A stretch of DNA of 64,000 bases from Streptomyces sp. CB00316 (GTDB lineage: Bacteria; Actinomycetota; Actinomycetes; Streptomycetales; Streptomycetaceae). This document shows, piece after piece, positions 62,794 to 64,000 of this stretch. Numbering within the stretch: the stretch's first letter is position 1; the number at the start of each line of letters is the position of its first letter. Below the pieces are notes generated by a model. The model saw only the letters and a list, made by a program, of their open reading frames with translations. It was not told the DNA's origin and did no database searches. Where the stretch lies: the NCBI RefSeq assembly GCF_001905595.1, contig NZ_LIXI01000003.1, positions 496,001-560,000 on the forward strand, read 5' to 3'. The translations under genes were made by a program, and so were the position numbers.

Positions 62794-64000
62794 ATGTCCG
62801 TGGACACCACCCTCATCGTGCCGGTCGAAGTGGCGGCCCTCGCCGTGAACCGGGCCACCCGCGACACCGGTACCCCGCACGTGTTCCACCGCTGGATCAC
62901 CAACTTCAAAGACGTCGGCCAGGGCGTCCCTGCCGAGCCCGCCCCGTTCTCCAGCCCTGAGGAGTGGACCGGCCGTGAGGACCGCCTCGGCGTCTACCTC
63001 CAGTGGGAGCTGCCCGCCGCCCTCACCCGCGGCCGCCACGACGAGGAAGAGGGCATCGGGGACTTTCCCCTGGTGCCCAACCGGTGGCTCGTCGTCCGCC
63101 GCACCGACTGCACCGGCAAGCTCAAGGCGTGGGTCGTTGAGAGCGACTACCTCGACCCGATGGACGGCAGTGTCTCCTTCCAGGATCCTGACAGTGAGGA
63201 ACCGGCCGCGACCCTGATCGGCAGGTGCCACGAGCTCACCGGACCCTGGCGCGAGCCATCCGGCCGGCGCGAGCCGTTCCTCACTGCGATCGGCCCCGGA
63301 CTGCTGACCTTCTCGGTCTTCCAGCCCTACAACACCAACGTCTTCTCCCTCCACGACACCCTCCTGGACGCCCCTGAGGGGGAACTGCCCGGGCGGGAGC
63401 GGCTGAGCTACTTCGTCGCCGGCTGGTACGCCCAGCCGGACAGCGACATCCTCGCCGGTACCGACGACCTGGCCGCGCTGCTGGAGCGCCTGCGGTGGCG
63501 GCCGCCGGTGGGCTCCGGCAGCGGCATCCGCTCCTCCGTCTACTCCGGCACCGTCCTGGGCCTGGACTGGGACCCGACCGGCCCCGTCCCCGACTCGCCC
63601 TGCCCTGAGCCGGCCGACGTCACCCCGATCGTGTCCAACAGCATCGCCGAAGCCGTCGGCGAGCTGGGCGCCCGGGCCGACGGCCAAGGAGCGCTGTCCG
63701 CGGATGAGGCCGACCTGTTCCGGGCCTTCCTCCTGGGAGGGATCGATGCCCTGGAGGAGAGCGACCGGCCCGAGGCCGACATCCTCACCGGCCGCCGCGC
63801 CCACGACAGCGCCTTCGGTCCGGTCGCCGGCGGGTACCGCTGGTTCATCGGCGAACGCGGCGAGGAGACGGGCCGCACCATCTCCCGCGCGACCCGCGCC
63901 GCGGAGGCCGACGCCGTCGCCGACCTCAACCGCCGCCAAGCCGCGCATGACGCCACCGAAGCCGAACTCGACGCCGCCCGCGAGCGCCTCTACCACCTGT
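62794..64000 (+). CDS. Large uncharacterised protein, third gene of the run (partial)
   Basis: At least 402 codons from ATG 62794 (GAAAGGACC upstream); it continues past the window edge. Early: NRATRDTGTPHVFHRWITNF and EDRLGVYLQWELPAALTRGR, which looks like a capping or baseplate-type opening. From residue about 350 a coiled-coil begins (TISRATRAAEADAVADLNRR then ATEAELDAARERLYHL). No signal peptide. It is the probable large structural component of the same system; identity unknown. Confidence 0.65.
   Translation, partial: MSVDTTLIVPVEVAALAVNRATRDTGTPHVFHRWITNFKDVGQGVPAEPAPFSSPEEWTGREDRLGVYLQWELPAALTRGRHDEEEGIGDFPLVPNRWLVVRRTDCTGKLKAWVVESDYLDPMDGSVSFQDPDSEEPAATLIGRCHELTGPWREPSGRREPFLTAIGPGLLTFSVFQPYNTNVFSLHDTLLDAPEGELPGRERLSYFVAGWYAQPDSDILAGTDDLAALLERLRWRPPVGSGSGIRSSVYSGTVLGLDWDPTGPVPDSPCPEPADVTPIVSNSIAEAVGELGARADGQGALSADEADLFRAFLLGGIDALEESDRPEADILTGRRAHDSAFGPVAGGYRWFIGERGEETGRTISRATRAAEADAVADLNRRQAAHDATEAELDAARERLYHL

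Overview
High-GC (about 70%) actinomycete DNA, almost certainly a Streptomyces-type chromosome. Supporting signs are GC-rich third codon positions, frequent GTG starts, 4-base start/stop overlaps, PP2C/STAS signalling proteins, an ECF41 sigma factor, a cobalamin-riboswitch CbtBA pair and a DmdR/IdeR-type iron box. From about 40.5 kb onwards broken genes and insertion-sequence debris are dense, as in an accessory chromosome arm. All calls come from reading the sequence; no database search was run.

Region by region. 1-9.3 kb is a stress/dormancy-like block: three complete universal stress proteins plus the tail of a fourth, a zinc alcohol dehydrogenase, a KhtT/KhtU-type K+/H+ antiporter pair, an SDR and a GAF-SpoIIE phosphatase. 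A recurring GGGCCGnnsGGGCC-like motif lies ahead of two of the stress genes. 9.3-11.7 kb has a WYL-regulator pseudogene broken by an inverted duplication, then a dimethylargininase and an iron-box-controlled formyltransferase. 11.8-18 kb has an amidohydrolase, two envelope glycosyltransferase-type genes and a membrane-anchored PI-PLC-domain protein. 18-24.8 kb is ordinary: a PptH/PptT-like phosphopantetheine hydrolase/transferase pair, histidine phosphatase, B12 riboswitch with cbtB-cbtA, a lipoprotein, a TPR protein, pirin and a PRC-barrel protein. 25-30.3 kb has a winged-helix regulator, a STAS protein, a DesA3-like desaturase with its reductase and a divergent PucR regulator, and a thioredoxin-like protein lacking its CxxC.

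32-48 kb is bracketed by two copies (about 0.69 kb, same orientation) of a small secreted-protein gene with its upstream region. Inside lie a GAF-SpoIIE phosphatase/STAS operon and an ABC transporter operon. That operon ends in an unusual fusion of a squalene/phytoene-synthase-like domain to a cis-prenyltransferase, followed by a secreted protein. Also inside are a rearranged YihY pseudogene, a KatE catalase, a frameshifted NPPY methyltransferase and a Rieske membrane protein.

48-57.8 kb is a degraded zone: a P-loop ATPase fragment, a frameshifted IS4-type element with long inverted repeats, a tail-fibre/S74 fragment, a truncated IS5-type transposase, a truncated quinone oxidoreductase fused to a frameshifted PemK/MazF toxin gene, and two other transposase tails. 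Intact within it are an FAD oxidoreductase/ECF41 sigma pair, an ABM-domain protein and an IclR regulator.

57.8-64 kb, running off the right edge, is a three-gene same-strand run of very large uncharacterised proteins. The first resembles the DUF6603 group. This run and the prenyl-synthase fusion operon are the best candidates for undescribed biology.
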